Below the pieces are notes generated by a model, which did no database searches, was not told the origin of the DNA, and was given only the letters and a program-made list of their open reading frames with translations. A stretch of 64,000 nucleotides of DNA, from positions 23,229 through 87,228 of the forward strand of contig JAGSGF010000008.1 in the NCBI GenBank assembly GCA_023955335.1, in the 5' to 3' direction. This DNA comes from Yoonia sp. GTDB taxonomy: Bacteria; Pseudomonadota; Alphaproteobacteria; Rhodobacterales; Rhodobacteraceae. Positions 8,401-16,981 of this stretch are shown one piece after another (position 1 is the first letter of the stretch; every line of letters begins with the position of its first letter). Position numbers and translations under genes: made by a program.

Positions 8401-10982
8401 CCTGCGATAACGACAGCAAGCGCCGTGGAAGGCCACATGCGACGCCATGTCGTCCAGCGGATGCTTTTGTGGGAAATCGATGCCGCTGCATGGGCCGACG
8501 ACGTCCATTCCAGCAGGTGCCGTTTGCTGACGAAAAGACGGTAAAGCGTCGATGCGATGGCGTCGATGGCGATCAAGGTATCGCTGATAACGAAAACAAG
8601 CGACAGAAACCATCGTCCGCCCTGCGCCCAAAACCGATGTCCGGTCTTGCGAATGAAACCGCGATGCACCCCCCCGCTTGCAACGCCAACGACCTCTCCG
8701 AACAGATACGCGCTGGGCGCGGCCAGCGCCAAAAGCGTCCACACAAGCGCGCTGCCGGGCAAGATCGCCCAACCGCCAATCAAGAATGCCAGTAGTGCTG
8801 GCGGAAGCAGGCTTCGTCGCAGGTTGTCAGCAATCTTCCACCGGTCAAGCCGACCAAGCTTATTTGGAACGCGGGTTCCGTCCTGCGATGGCACGCGCCG
8901 TCCAAGCCATTGCAAAAGCTGCCAGTCGCCGCGTATCCAGCGGTGGATGCGCAGCGCATGTTCGGAATAGCTGGTGGGGACATCCTCGTAGATCACCACA
9001 TTGCTTACCAAACCTGCGCAGCCGTGAAGCCCCTCAAACAGATCATGACTAAGGATGCTATTTGCGGGAACGCGACCCTGCATGACCCGCTGCATGGCGG
9101 CGATGTCATAGATGCCCTTTCCGGCAAAGATGCCGGTTCCAAACAGATCCTGATAGACGTCTGATACCGCCCGCGCATAGATATCAATCGCCGTATCGCC
9201 GCCGTAGAGATAGGAAAAATGGGTCCCGCCACCCGGTTGTGGCAAGATTTCAATCCTTGGCTGGAGGATCGTGTATCCCGCCACAACGCGCCCGGTGCCG
9301 GCATCAAATCGCGCGCAGTTCAGCGGGTGGGCGATGAGCCCGACCAGACGCATGGCCGCAGTCGGGGGCAGCTCGGTATCTGCATCCAGAACGATGGCAT
9401 ATGGCAGCCCGACAAGGCGCTGGACGTCCCCGGCAGTGACAGAAAAACCGTCGGCGGCCCCATCCATGACGAAGCTGTTGAATTGCTCGAGTTTGCCGCG
9501 CTTGCGCTCCCAACCCATCCAGCAGCCTTCACGCGGGTTGAACCGGCGCGGGCGATGAAGAAGGAAAAAGGGCGCTTTGGCCGTCACCCCATGCTGCAGG
9601 TTCAGCCGGTCAACGCCGGCGCGCAACGCGGCTTCGATCTCGGCGTCACCGGGCAGGATTTCCTGATCGGCATCCGCGAAATCCGACGCGATGATATAGT
9701 GCAGGTTTGGATCGGGGTTCGCGAGCCAGCGAATTTCCAGTTTTTCAAGAATTCCGGACACCTCGTCGGCATCCTTGATGATCACCGGGACCGTGACAGC
9801 CGTTGCACAATGGCGCGGGATGCCCTTGCTAAAGTCCAACTCTGGCAAACAGACCGGCGTCGTCAGCTTTGCGATGCACCAGTGAACCACCGTAACACTC
9901 AGGATTGACGCTGGCAGTATGGTCATCGACACACCCGCCACCCACGACCAAAAGCCGGGATCATACATCCCTAAATACGCAAGCGGCAGCACAAGCGAGG
10001 CGAGAAAACACAAGATCAGGCCTGTCGCATACAAGCCCCCCGCGCGGCGCATAAGGGGGCGTTGAACCAACTCTGTCAGCGGCAGCCGATAGCCGATCAC
10101 GGCCTCCAGTTCCAAAAGCCCGTCGTCAATCAGCCAGTAGCCCACATGCGCCTGAACGGGGTCGGCACCGTGCTTGTGCGAAAGCGCGACCGCGTTTTGC
10201 GCAATGTCGACCTCGGACATGCGTGACCGACGGGACAAGGTTTCAACCGTGCTGCGATACCGGTTCCGCGTCTCAAAGGTCATCCCGGCATAAATATCGG
10301 CCGGATCATCGGACAGGGTCGCCTCGATCAAACTAACCTGATCGACGAAATCCACCCATTTGATAGATTGCACCGCAATGAGGTTCGATATTGCCAACGC
10401 GATGCGGTCGGTCAGGTCGGCAATGGTTGCATCGCCAGATGCGCCGAACGGTGTGAACGGTGGCGAGATATCCGCGCCCAACTGACTGAACGCATTCACC
10501 AGATCTTCGAGGCTGGCCAATCGCAGCATGGACGGCAGCGCCCACAATTCCGCATTCGTCAGCGGCGCAGAGGCCTGATAAGCCGTGACAAAGGCGATCA
10601 GATTATCCAGCGAGATTTGCGGCCGAAATGTCAGGGTCAGTGCCTTGGCCACCGCATACACCCGCGGGGTGTTTTCACCTTTGGGTCCGGTCAACCCGGG
10701 AAGCTGTCGATAAAAGCCGTCGGGGAGGTCTTTTTCGACAAGGCGGATGGCGCGCGCGATCTGATAGTCGTTGTCCAAAAGCCAATCGGCAGCCCGAAGG
10801 TGATCTGGCGGCGGCGTTTGGTAATAGGCACGCAGGCCGTTCAGCCAATCAGGAAACGCGGATAAGGACCGATAGCACGCCAGTTTAAACGGCGGGCCCC
10901 GGCCAATGTGATGCCGCTTTGCAAGCTGCCCCGCAACATCCTCGTCTATCGGGCGCGTTGCGGTGTCTATACTGTGTGTCAT
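2484..10982 (-). CDS. ndvB: Cyclic beta-1,2-glucan synthase (GT84 + GH94 phosphorylase-like, NdvB/ChvB type), 2832 aa
   Basis: Very long ORF; membrane GT module (VLDADTELP, HRWIRGDWQLLQWL), SFxxxHHQGM motif, C-terminal GH94-like region (FRDQLQDMLGVLHSDP, GSGDWNDGMDRIG, GGWSWYTGAAGW). Confidence 0.93.
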   Translation of the reverse strand: MTHSIDTATRPIDEDVAGQLAKRHHIGRGPPFKLACYRSLSAFPDWLNGLRAYYQTPPPDHLRAADWLLDNDYQIARAIRLVEKDLPDGFYRQLPGLTGPKGENTPRVYAVAKALTLTFRPQISLDNLIAFVTAYQASAPLTNAELWALPSMLRLASLEDLVNAFSQLGADISPPFTPFGASGDATIADLTDRIALAISNLIAVQSIKWVDFVDQVSLIEATLSDDPADIYAGMTFETRNRYRSTVETLSRRSRMSEVDIAQNAVALSHKHGADPVQAHVGYWLIDDGLLELEAVIGYRLPLTELVQRPLMRRAGGLYATGLILCFLASLVLPLAYLGMYDPGFWSWVAGVSMTILPASILSVTVVHWCIAKLTTPVCLPELDFSKGIPRHCATAVTVPVIIKDADEVSGILEKLEIRWLANPDPNLHYIIASDFADADQEILPGDAEIEAALRAGVDRLNLQHGVTAKAPFFLLHRPRRFNPREGCWMGWERKRGKLEQFNSFVMDGAADGFSVTAGDVQRLVGLPYAIVLDADTELPPTAAMRLVGLIAHPLNCARFDAGTGRVVAGYTILQPRIEILPQPGGGTHFSYLYGGDTAIDIYARAVSDVYQDLFGTGIFAGKGIYDIAAMQRVMQGRVPANSILSHDLFEGLHGCAGLVSNVVIYEDVPTSYSEHALRIHRWIRGDWQLLQWLGRRVPSQDGTRVPNKLGRLDRWKIADNLRRSLLPPALLAFLIGGWAILPGSALVWTLLALAAPSAYLFGEVVGVASGGVHRGFIRKTGHRFWAQGGRWFLSLVFVISDTLIAIDAIASTLYRLFVSKRHLLEWTSSAHAAASISHKSIRWTTWRRMWPSTALAVVIAGDLALYDFASLLPAMPILLLWLIAPEIAIWTARPRRFRGETASDADRSYLAQIARRTWYFFETFVGPEDNWLPPDNYQDVPEHKIAHRTSPTNIGLFLVSALSARALGFIATSDLVMRAQNTLATLDRLKSHRGHILNWYDTRSLEPLEPQYVSTVDSGNLAMSLITLKQGCLDLARLPACDHRNFDGLTVTLALLEQAVRQLPGYDAQAFADGHDAFARQIDTSRIHPADWPTALRAVSSTHWRRLEEVIQNAIAASADVTPEKLHDVTVWMERVRHHLHALERDLAQHLPWLDLLNAAPANQAGFAARVAQLLSPVAASDTQQAHRPDLLAEIDRKLADGGADATWLTDLRDAIVRGLDADAQLRTDLKAVADHADRLAYGMDFSFLYNPKVRLFQIGYNLSAGKMDSSHYDLLATEARLASLFAIAKGDAPIEQWFSFSRPITQFKGKPSILSWNGSMFEYLMPPIFLPSHRDTLLGESELTAVEVQRSYAAERGIPWGISESAFGVTDSAGTYQYRAFGVPALGIRRGLTEDLVVAPYATALALGAWPCCATQNLRDLENLGALTCFGFIEALDFTPSRVSESQPFVAVSAFMAHHQGMTMAAITNVLTDDCLVHWTLREKPIRAVDLLLQERVPWDAPLEVGRADETWETEPAAAGPPALAPWIPSPDAAVPQMHFLGNGQMSVGISSAGSGGLSWRKTALTRWRPDPTSDSYGTWLYVQDRDSKQLWSVGRMPAGARCREPKTVFHQHMVEMLQRHNDIAIRMDVTVAPFDDVEIRRVTVINESNAQRTVDLTSYAEVVLAPPQDDERHPAFSKLFVGSDYLAQDDALIFARRPRRPETAPPVLLHKLVADDPAILLVGHETDRARFIGRNGSLASPLGLQHDLSGTVGWTLDPIMALQARVSLAPMETKQFAFLTVTGTSQEQVLATARKYPQSALDRAFRDAMLEVRRTVHRLKIEPPHLPELQVLSSFMAQPGHTLRAVAPQNGAGWQGQAGLWRFGISGDLPILLLKLESTDEPDLLDTLIRAQRLWHGVGLETDLVILRSATSSYEEPLREYVLSVLRDSHSEGFLGRRGGIHLLSSDQIDMVTKSGLEAAAHIVLTGDHALLADIVDSALDAHAPPPRFEPSADATFASPPVVTRPTDLLFDNGLGGFDEVNREYVMQIAPGETTPAPWCNVLANDSFGTIVSEAGLGFTWALNSGEHRLTPWSNDPVCNAPGEVLYLRDEALAQIWTTTPAPMGQDATCQVRHGMGYSRWHQTSKDLDQEMLVFVPVDAPVKLIRLRLRNLSATARRLTATYYAEWLIGATASVAKPHITTVYDPAQKAILAQNGWTPEFGGRVAFLSASADPHSVSGDRRDFLGQDGDVSSPDALHRWDLGGRFTPGGDACAAYQVHIMLDPGATQDVVFVLGEGADHAAAARLIARWRNPAEITGAFEDLRAFWDTQLGALQVKTPDPALNLMVNQWLPYQNLSCRMMARAGFYQAGGAFGFRDQLQDMLGVLHSDPKRVRGHILRAARHQFEEGDVLHWWHPPGSQGVRTRCSDDYLWLPYVVARYIEATDDTAILSEDLPFLTAPELRADEGDRYERFNRGETASLLEHCARAIDRGLRTGAHGLPLIGSGDWNDGMDRIGADGKGESVWLAWFQIATIRAFTPLAKVTGETNRVERWQVHVQKLQAALDEHAWDGAWYVRAFDDDGVPWGSGTNDECRIDLIAQCWSVLCGEPPDARSRQALESAYEQLVDSDQRLIRLLTPPFQNSDRDPGYIQAYPAGIRENGGQYTHAATWLGVAMAEIGDGDRAWQVFDIINPIRRSDTKQRADHYRREPYVLTGDVSGTDAWTGVGGWSWYTGAAGWSWQLATRGILGVRLTAKSVHLDPSLPKDWGGAEVTLDGNQGRMTIVIKDPEHVGTGVVGITVDGAPFGSQAVPFPDRGQSLHVVVQLGRAGAADADTSRINSTARADKPPSH

Positions 10983-12010
10983 TTCCTAAGATCGGATGGC
11001 TGTCTGATACCTTCGGATCTGGTGCCACTAAAGGCATGCTCCTCAGTCGGTTTCAGCTTTTGGCGGACCATCAAGACGGGAATATTGGACCGCTTCAGAA
11101 TGTGGCTGGCGACATCGCCTAACGGCACGTCAGCGTGTCCGCTTTGCCCATGTGATGCCATGACGATAAAGTCTGCCCCCTCATCGTGCATCACTTTGAT
11201 CAACGCGCGCCGGACATCGCCCCCGACAACGGTGCGTGTCGACACCGGCACGCCGCACGCGGATACACTGTCCATGAGGTGGTTCAGGTGGGCCTGTCCG
11301 ACCCGCTTGTTTCGCGCCGTGATACGGTTGCATAGGTCGATGGCTTCGCGGTCGACAACGCCGATCGCCGTTAACCCGGGTGGCGGCGTCACGTGGCAAA
11401 GGACCAATTCCGCTTGCGCCGCCTTTGCCAACCGCAGGGCCTTTGGCAACACGCTTTCGGCGCGGCCAGAGCCGTCGATTGGAACAAGAATTTTGCGATA
11501 TCGCGGGGGCTTTGTTAAGGGCGCATCGGTGGGCACCAACAGGATCGACGCATCGCTTGACGCCAGAATCGCATCGACGAAGCCGCCCGTGTGTCCGGGC
11601 AGGGTGTGGCTTTCTCCCAACACGACAGCGGCATCGGTGGGCCGATCAATCAAAAACCCCCTGACCTGATCAACGCAGCTGCCCTCGAGCACGTGAATGT
11701 CGATCGTCTGGTCGTGGGACTCGAACTGTTTTGCAAGAGCCAACAGGCGGTTTTGCATTTCGCGCTTTTGAATGTCCCAGTCGATTGGATCTACCGGGGT
11801 AACATCGGTGTCGCGCGCCCCCATCATATGAACAAGCGAAATTGTCGCGCCAAGCGCCTTGGCGAGGATGACGGCGTGGGGAAACAATCCTGCTGCGGTT
11901 TCCGGTTCATCGACACGAACCACGACATGCGAGGCGGCTGGCGTTTGATCGATCGGACCTGTGCCGTCGCCGTCCACCGGCGCGCGATTGTCTGGAGACG
12001 TGGCGACCAT
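10979..12010 (-). CDS. Universal stress protein, tandem UspA domains
   Basis: From MVATSPDNRAP; RKILVPIDGSGRAESVLPKALRLAKAAQAELVLCHV...GADFIVMASHGQSGHADVPLGDVASHILKRSNIPVLMVR. SD-like AAGGA before ATG; ATGA overlap with ndvB. Confidence 0.88.
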   Translation of the reverse strand: MVATSPDNRAPVDGDGTGPIDQTPAASHVVVRVDEPETAAGLFPHAVILAKALGATISLVHMMGARDTDVTPVDPIDWDIQKREMQNRLLALAKQFESHDQTIDIHVLEGSCVDQVRGFLIDRPTDAAVVLGESHTLPGHTGGFVDAILASSDASILLVPTDAPLTKPPRYRKILVPIDGSGRAESVLPKALRLAKAAQAELVLCHVTPPPGLTAIGVVDREAIDLCNRITARNKRVGQAHLNHLMDSVSACGVPVSTRTVVGGDVRRALIKVMHDEGADFIVMASHGQSGHADVPLGDVASHILKRSNIPVLMVRQKLKPTEEHAFSGTRSEGIRQPSDLRK

Positions 12011-12095
12011 GATCTTATTCCTTTGTGCGCCAAAACTGCGCGTTGCGGTCATGAAAAGAGAAACATCGCAATAGCTCGTTTGACCCCAAGTCGAA

Positions 12096-12109
12096 TTGAT
12101 TTTCGTCAA
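12096..12109. promoter_or_regulatory. FNR/CRP-type box TTGATTTTCGTCAA between divergent usp-ndvB and ppsA
   Basis: Palindromic TTGAT-N4-GTCAA in the divergent intergenic region (12011-12240). Confidence 0.7.
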
Positions 12110-12240
12110 TGAGGGCCGAGAAAATCCTGCGACGGTCGCGATATACGCCATGTCACGCGCCCCTTTGGCGCAGTGTTGCGCCGTGTTGGCAAACAGCAGG
12201 GCATACGCGCGTCAAATGCAGCCACCGAAAGGCACACAAA

Positions 12241-14619
12241 ATGGCCCGGACACCGCAACTCGTGATCAATTTCAACAAAACAAGACGTGGCGATGTTGGC
12301 CTTGTCGGTGGCAAGAATGCGTCACTGGGCGAGATGATCAGCACACTTGCCTCCAAAGGCATTCGTGTGCCCGCCGGGTTCGCGACAACAGCCGACGCCT
12401 TTCGCGATTACCTTTCCAGCAATGGCCTGAATGCCGCGATTGCCGACCACCTCGACGCGCTGGAAAACGGGCGCATAAGCCTGTCCAAGGCTGGTGAAAC
12501 CATCCGCCGGTTGATCCTTGATGGCGATTGGCCCGCTGCCACGGCGCAGGCGATCTTGACTCAATACCGCGCCTTGGGTGACGCGGCGAAAGACACGGAT
12601 ATGCCTGTCGCCGTTCGCTCGAGTGCCACAGCCGAAGATCTACCCGATGCCAGTTTCGCCGGTCAGCAAGAAACATTTCTGAATGTGACCGGTGGGCCTG
12701 CCCTGCTGGATGCCTGCAAGCGGTGCTACGCGTCGCTCTATACCGATCGGGCTATTTCCTATCGGCAAATCCAAGGGTTCGCACATGATCAGGTCGCGCT
12801 TTCGGTCGGCGTTCAACAGATGGTGCGGTCGGACACTGGCGGGTCCGGTGTTATGTTCTCGATCGACACGGAATCCGGTTTTCCCGACGTAGTTTTGATT
12901 AATGCGGCTTGGGGCTTGGGTGAAAACGTCGTTCAGGGCGCGGTTGATCCTGATGAATATCAGGTGTTCAAACCGTTCCTTGACGATCCCGCGTTAGTGC
13001 CAATTCTTGCAAAACAACTGGGCGCCAAAAAGATCAAGATGATCCATGATCGCGATGGCACCCCCAGAAACGTCCCCACGTCAAAGGCCGAGCAGCAAAG
13101 CTTTGTGCTGGGTGACGCCGAGATCATGGCCTTGGCGCGACAGGCCAGAATTATCGAAGACCATTACGGTCAGCCGATGGATATGGAATGGGCGCGCGAT
13201 GGTGCGGCCGGCCCGCTGTATATCGTGCAGGCGCGCCCCGAAACGGTCCAGTCGCGTCTCGATATGGGGACATTGAAAAGCTATGTGGTTGCGAACCCCG
13301 GTCGGCTCTTGTTGACCGGGCTAAGTGTTGGCAGTGCCGCCGTGGCGGGGCGTGTGTCGATCATCGAAAGCGCCCGGGACATCGACCGTTTTGTGGAGGG
13401 GTCGGTTCTGGTCACCAGCACAACCGACCCTGATTGGGTCCCAATCATGAAACGTGCGGCCGCCATCGTGACAGACCACGGCGGGCGCACGTCACATGCT
13501 GCAATCGTCAGTCGCGAACTTGGCCTGCCCGCGATCGTCGGCTGCGGAAATGCGACGCATATCTTGCACGATGAACAGGACGTCACCGTGTCCTGCGCGG
13601 GGGGCGAAGAGGGCGTTGTGACCGAAGGCATCTCGGACGTATCGGTGACCGACGAAGCATTGGAAAACCTGCCTTTGACCAAAACCAAGGTCATGATGAA
13701 CCTCGCCAATCCCAGCGCCGCCCTGCGCTGGTGGCGCTTGCCGGTCGACGGCGTCGGCTTGGCGCGGATGGAATTTGTCATCAATAGCGCGGTCCGTGTC
13801 CACCCGATGGCCCTCGCCCACATCGACAAGGTCAGCGACGCGGACGCACGGACGCAGATCGAACAGCTTACCGCTGGCTACAACAGCATGCCCGACTATT
13901 TCGTCGACACTCTATCGCGCGGGCTCTCCCGGATCGCGGCATTCTGCTATCCCAAGCCGGTGATCGTCAGGATGAGTGATTTCAAGACCAACGAATACGC
14001 CAACCTGCTGGGCGGCCGTGATTTCGAACCGCACGAGGAAAACCCGATGCTCGGATTTCGCGGCGCATCGCGCTACTACTCTGACAACTACCGGGACGGG
14101 TTCGCGCTGGAATGTCAGGCCATTGCACGGCTGCGTGGGCAGATGGGGTTTGATAACGTGATTGTCATGATCCCGTTTTGCCGCACCCCCGAAGAATCCG
14201 ACAAAGTGCTGGCGGTCATGGCGGCAAACGGGCTGGAGCGTGGCCGCGACGGGCTTGAAGTCTATGTGATGTGTGAAATTCCAGCCAACGTCATTCGGGC
14301 CGAAGAATTTGCAGCACGCTTTGACGGATTTTCCATTGGATCAAATGACCTCACACAGCTGACGCTTGGGATCGACCGCGATTCGGATGCCTTGGCGCCG
14401 TTGTTCCGCGAAGATGACCCTGCGGTTTTGTGGATGATTGAAGCCGTGATCCGCAAAGCGCATGCCGCCGGAACCAAGGTCGGGTTTTGCGGCCAGGCGC
14501 CCAGCAATGACCCGACTTATGCACAGTATTTGGTGAAATACGGGATCGACACGATTTCGGTGACGCCAGACAGCTTTGTACAGGTGTTGCGCAATGTGGC
14601 CAAGGCCGAGAAAAGCTAG
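12241..14619 (+). CDS. ppsA: Phosphoenolpyruvate synthase
   Basis: MARTPQLVINFNKTRRGDVGLVGGKNASLGEMIS...VMKRAAAIVTDHGGRTSHAAIVSRELGLPAIVG...GFCGQAPSNDPTYAQYLVKYGIDTISVTPDSF. Confidence 0.95.
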   Translation: MARTPQLVINFNKTRRGDVGLVGGKNASLGEMISTLASKGIRVPAGFATTADAFRDYLSSNGLNAAIADHLDALENGRISLSKAGETIRRLILDGDWPAATAQAILTQYRALGDAAKDTDMPVAVRSSATAEDLPDASFAGQQETFLNVTGGPALLDACKRCYASLYTDRAISYRQIQGFAHDQVALSVGVQQMVRSDTGGSGVMFSIDTESGFPDVVLINAAWGLGENVVQGAVDPDEYQVFKPFLDDPALVPILAKQLGAKKIKMIHDRDGTPRNVPTSKAEQQSFVLGDAEIMALARQARIIEDHYGQPMDMEWARDGAAGPLYIVQARPETVQSRLDMGTLKSYVVANPGRLLLTGLSVGSAAVAGRVSIIESARDIDRFVEGSVLVTSTTDPDWVPIMKRAAAIVTDHGGRTSHAAIVSRELGLPAIVGCGNATHILHDEQDVTVSCAGGEEGVVTEGISDVSVTDEALENLPLTKTKVMMNLANPSAALRWWRLPVDGVGLARMEFVINSAVRVHPMALAHIDKVSDADARTQIEQLTAGYNSMPDYFVDTLSRGLSRIAAFCYPKPVIVRMSDFKTNEYANLLGGRDFEPHEENPMLGFRGASRYYSDNYRDGFALECQAIARLRGQMGFDNVIVMIPFCRTPEESDKVLAVMAANGLERGRDGLEVYVMCEIPANVIRAEEFAARFDGFSIGSNDLTQLTLGIDRDSDALAPLFREDDPAVLWMIEAVIRKAHAAGTKVGFCGQAPSNDPTYAQYLVKYGIDTISVTPDSFVQVLRNVAKAEKS

Positions 14620-15563
14620 ACGGTCACCACGCGACATTGCGCAAAATAAGCACGGGTTTGTGTCTCGTCGCACAAATCGGTCCCTTCGGTGCCGACGGTC
14701 GCGCTGGCCGCCGAAACACCCCAGCGCAGGGCCTGATCAGGTGTCTCGCCACGCGCCAGTGCCAGCGTCATCGCACCGACAAATGAATCCCCCGCACCGA
14801 TGACACTGCGCACGGGAACAGGCCCCGTTCGGCAAAAAAACCGCGCCGTTTGCGTGACCATAACCGACCCTTCGGCCCCGCGCCCCATGACCACCATCCG
14901 CGCGACACCGCGCGCAACCAGACTGGATGCAAAGTTCAGGCTGTCATTCATGGTGTTCATCGGATGGTTTGCCGCGATCGTAGCCTCTTTTTGATCAATA
15001 CGGAGAACCAAAGCAGGCGCTTTCGGTGTGGCGATAAACCGGGCCAGCGGACCTTTTGATGTATCAATGATCAGCTTGTCCGTGCGGGGGGCGATGGCGT
15101 CCAGAATACGCTGCAGGACGGCGTCGCCCAAACCGGGCGGGATGCCACCGCTCTGGACGACATAGCCGTTCATAGGTGCGATGCTGGCGATTTCAGACAC
15201 GAGTTGCGCCGCCTCGGCGGGGCTGAGCGGGTGTCCCGGAACGGTGAACCGGAACTGATCACCGTTGGATAGGTCCGTCACGGCAAAGCTTTGGCGCGTC
15301 TCACCGCGCACCCGCACAGGATGGGTCGGCACATCTTCATCTGCCAAAAGGCGCAAAAGCTTTTCGCCCATGGGACCGCCCGCTGCGACAAGCGCAGTCG
15401 CCCGCCCGCCCAGCTTGTGGATCGCGCGCGCAACATTTACGCCGCCGCCGCCCGGATCGACACGGGGCGCTTTACAATAAAGCTTGGGGCCCGCGACGAT
15501 ATTTTCGACTGACGTGGCAAGATCGACAGCAGGGTTGAACGTGATTGTAAGAATATCCGGCAC
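14616..15563 (-). CDS. pfkB: 1-phosphofructokinase / 6-phosphofructokinase II, PfkB family
   Basis: ILTITFNPAVDLATSVENIVAGPKLYCKAPRVDPGGGGVNVARAIHKLGG ... PVRSVIGAGDSFVGAMTLALARG. GTG start. Confidence 0.92.
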   Translation of the reverse strand: MPDILTITFNPAVDLATSVENIVAGPKLYCKAPRVDPGGGGVNVARAIHKLGGRATALVAAGGPMGEKLLRLLADEDVPTHPVRVRGETRQSFAVTDLSNGDQFRFTVPGHPLSPAEAAQLVSEIASIAPMNGYVVQSGGIPPGLGDAVLQRILDAIAPRTDKLIIDTSKGPLARFIATPKAPALVLRIDQKEATIAANHPMNTMNDSLNFASSLVARGVARMVVMGRGAEGSVMVTQTARFFCRTGPVPVRSVIGAGDSFVGAMTLALARGETPDQALRWGVSAASATVGTEGTDLCDETQTRAYFAQCRVVTV

Positions 15564-15637
15564 AGCGTTCCAGTTCCTTTTTTCCCAGCGCGACAGCCTT
15601 GGTCATCTGACAGGCAGCAACGCGCCCTCGGCGTGGC

Positions 15638-16015
15638 TCAGCCGCTTGCCCCGTCCTTTTTCAGCATCATCGACAGACGCAAAACAGCCGCCAGAATGGC
15701 CTGAGCCAAGACCGGCGCGCGCCCCGCACCAATGACCGCGTCATTGTCAAAGCTATCATTCTCTCGCAGACTACAGTGCCAGTGCCCGTCATGATCATTG
15801 GCCCGTCCGTGGATGTGCACAGCCCAATTGGGATAGGCGTTATCCGCAACATGCAGCGCACCATCGGTGGTCCCGATCTGGTGTGGTGTCACGCCTTGTG
15901 TCGCCTTTGCGGGCAAGACAATCGTTAAGGCATGAACGACCCCTTCAAGCCCCGCATCCGTCATACTTGCGGTTTCCAAATCCTTGATCAGAATATCGAT
16001 TTCGGGGTCTTTCAT
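15638..16015 (-). CDS. Hypothetical protein
   Basis: 125 aa with coherent composition (MKDPEIDILIKDLETASMTDAGLEGVVHALTIVLPAKATQG...); not overlapped by a recognisable gene; FNR-type box upstream. Confidence 0.6.
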   Translation of the reverse strand: MKDPEIDILIKDLETASMTDAGLEGVVHALTIVLPAKATQGVTPHQIGTTDGALHVADNAYPNWAVHIHGRANDHDGHWHCSLRENDSFDNDAVIGAGRAPVLAQAILAAVLRLSMMLKKDGASG

Positions 16016-16200
16016 ATCTGTGCGCTCCGCATTTGTGTCATGGTCAATTGATTTTCAGCGATGCCGATGACGTCGGTTTTGCCATAGCCGCGCGCGAACT
16101 TTGAACAGGCCATCTTATGGCGCTGGCAGACGACACGTTTGCGTGTTGCGCCCATTTTCCGCGTGCAAAACAAAGGCTATAGCGCTTGCGCCGATCGGGA

Positions 16201-16214
16201 TTGATTTGCGTCAA
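16201..16214. promoter_or_regulatory. FNR/CRP-type box TTGATTTGCGTCAA
   Basis: Between divergent 15638-16015 (-) and hsp20 (+). Confidence 0.65.
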
Positions 16215-16265
16215 TCGCTTCAGATGACCGCCGCCCCGCGAACCCGCGCGCAGTCGCAGCCGGTT

Positions 16266-16279
16266 TTGATTTTGATCAA
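16266..16279. promoter_or_regulatory. FNR/CRP-type box TTGATTTTGATCAA upstream of hsp20
   Basis: Perfect TTGAT-N4-ATCAA, 61 nt upstream of the hsp20 ATG. Confidence 0.72.
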
Positions 16280-16340
16280 TCTGGATACAGGCGCGCCTGT
16301 TAGGCGGACGTAAACCCCTCATCCCACACGGAGACCGAAA

Positions 16341-16826
16341 ATGTCCTATCAAGACTATCTGCCCGCAAACTGGATCAGAAACCGGAAAAGCGACGAGCAT
16401 CCGCTCGTGTCTTTGCGCAAGGAGGTGGACAGCCTGTTTGATGACTTCGGCGAGGGCTTTTTTCGGCGCGGCAATGAGGTCAACGTTCATTCCAATGTCA
16501 GCGAGACGGACAAGGAATTCAGCGTCACAGCCGAACTGCCGGGTTTGACGGACGCGGATGTTGATGTGTCCGTGACAGGCGATCGCATCGTCATCAAAGG
16601 CGAGAAAAAATCTGAGAAAGAAGAACGCAGCGACGAGGAAGGCCGCGAATTCCATCGCCTTGAGCGCACATCGGGATCATTCCAGCGCATGATGACATTG
16701 CCCTTCGTTATTGACGCCGACACGGTTGACGCCGTTGTCAAAGATGGCGTTCTGACGGTCACGATCCCCAAGCCGCCAGACGCCGTCGAGAGCACCAAAA
16801 AGATCAGCGTGGCCCACGCCAAATAG
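16341..16826 (+). CDS. Hsp20/alpha-crystallin family small heat shock protein
   Basis: VSETDKEFSVTAELPGLTDADVDVSVTGDRIVIKGEKKSEKEE...FHRLERTSGSFQRMMTLPFVIDADTVDAVVKDGVLTVTIPKP. Confidence 0.95.
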   Translation: MSYQDYLPANWIRNRKSDEHPLVSLRKEVDSLFDDFGEGFFRRGNEVNVHSNVSETDKEFSVTAELPGLTDADVDVSVTGDRIVIKGEKKSEKEERSDEEGREFHRLERTSGSFQRMMTLPFVIDADTVDAVVKDGVLTVTIPKPPDAVESTKKISVAHAK

Positions 16827-16981
16827 CTGTGTTGTGGGCGTGTGCGCCTGTGCAGAACCACAACAAAACCAACACCATTCGGGGTGGATTAAACGGCATC
16901 ACGTCCAAGCGTTCGCAACATCTTCTCCGGGTCCAGGGACAAACACCAATGCCAAAAAGATGAGTAGCCCCCCCCGACACT

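Noticed and set aside
16044-16655. Minus-strand 203-aa ORF overlapping hsp20
   Set aside because: Fully antisense to the Hsp20 coding region and its FNR-type boxes; no recognisable protein character.
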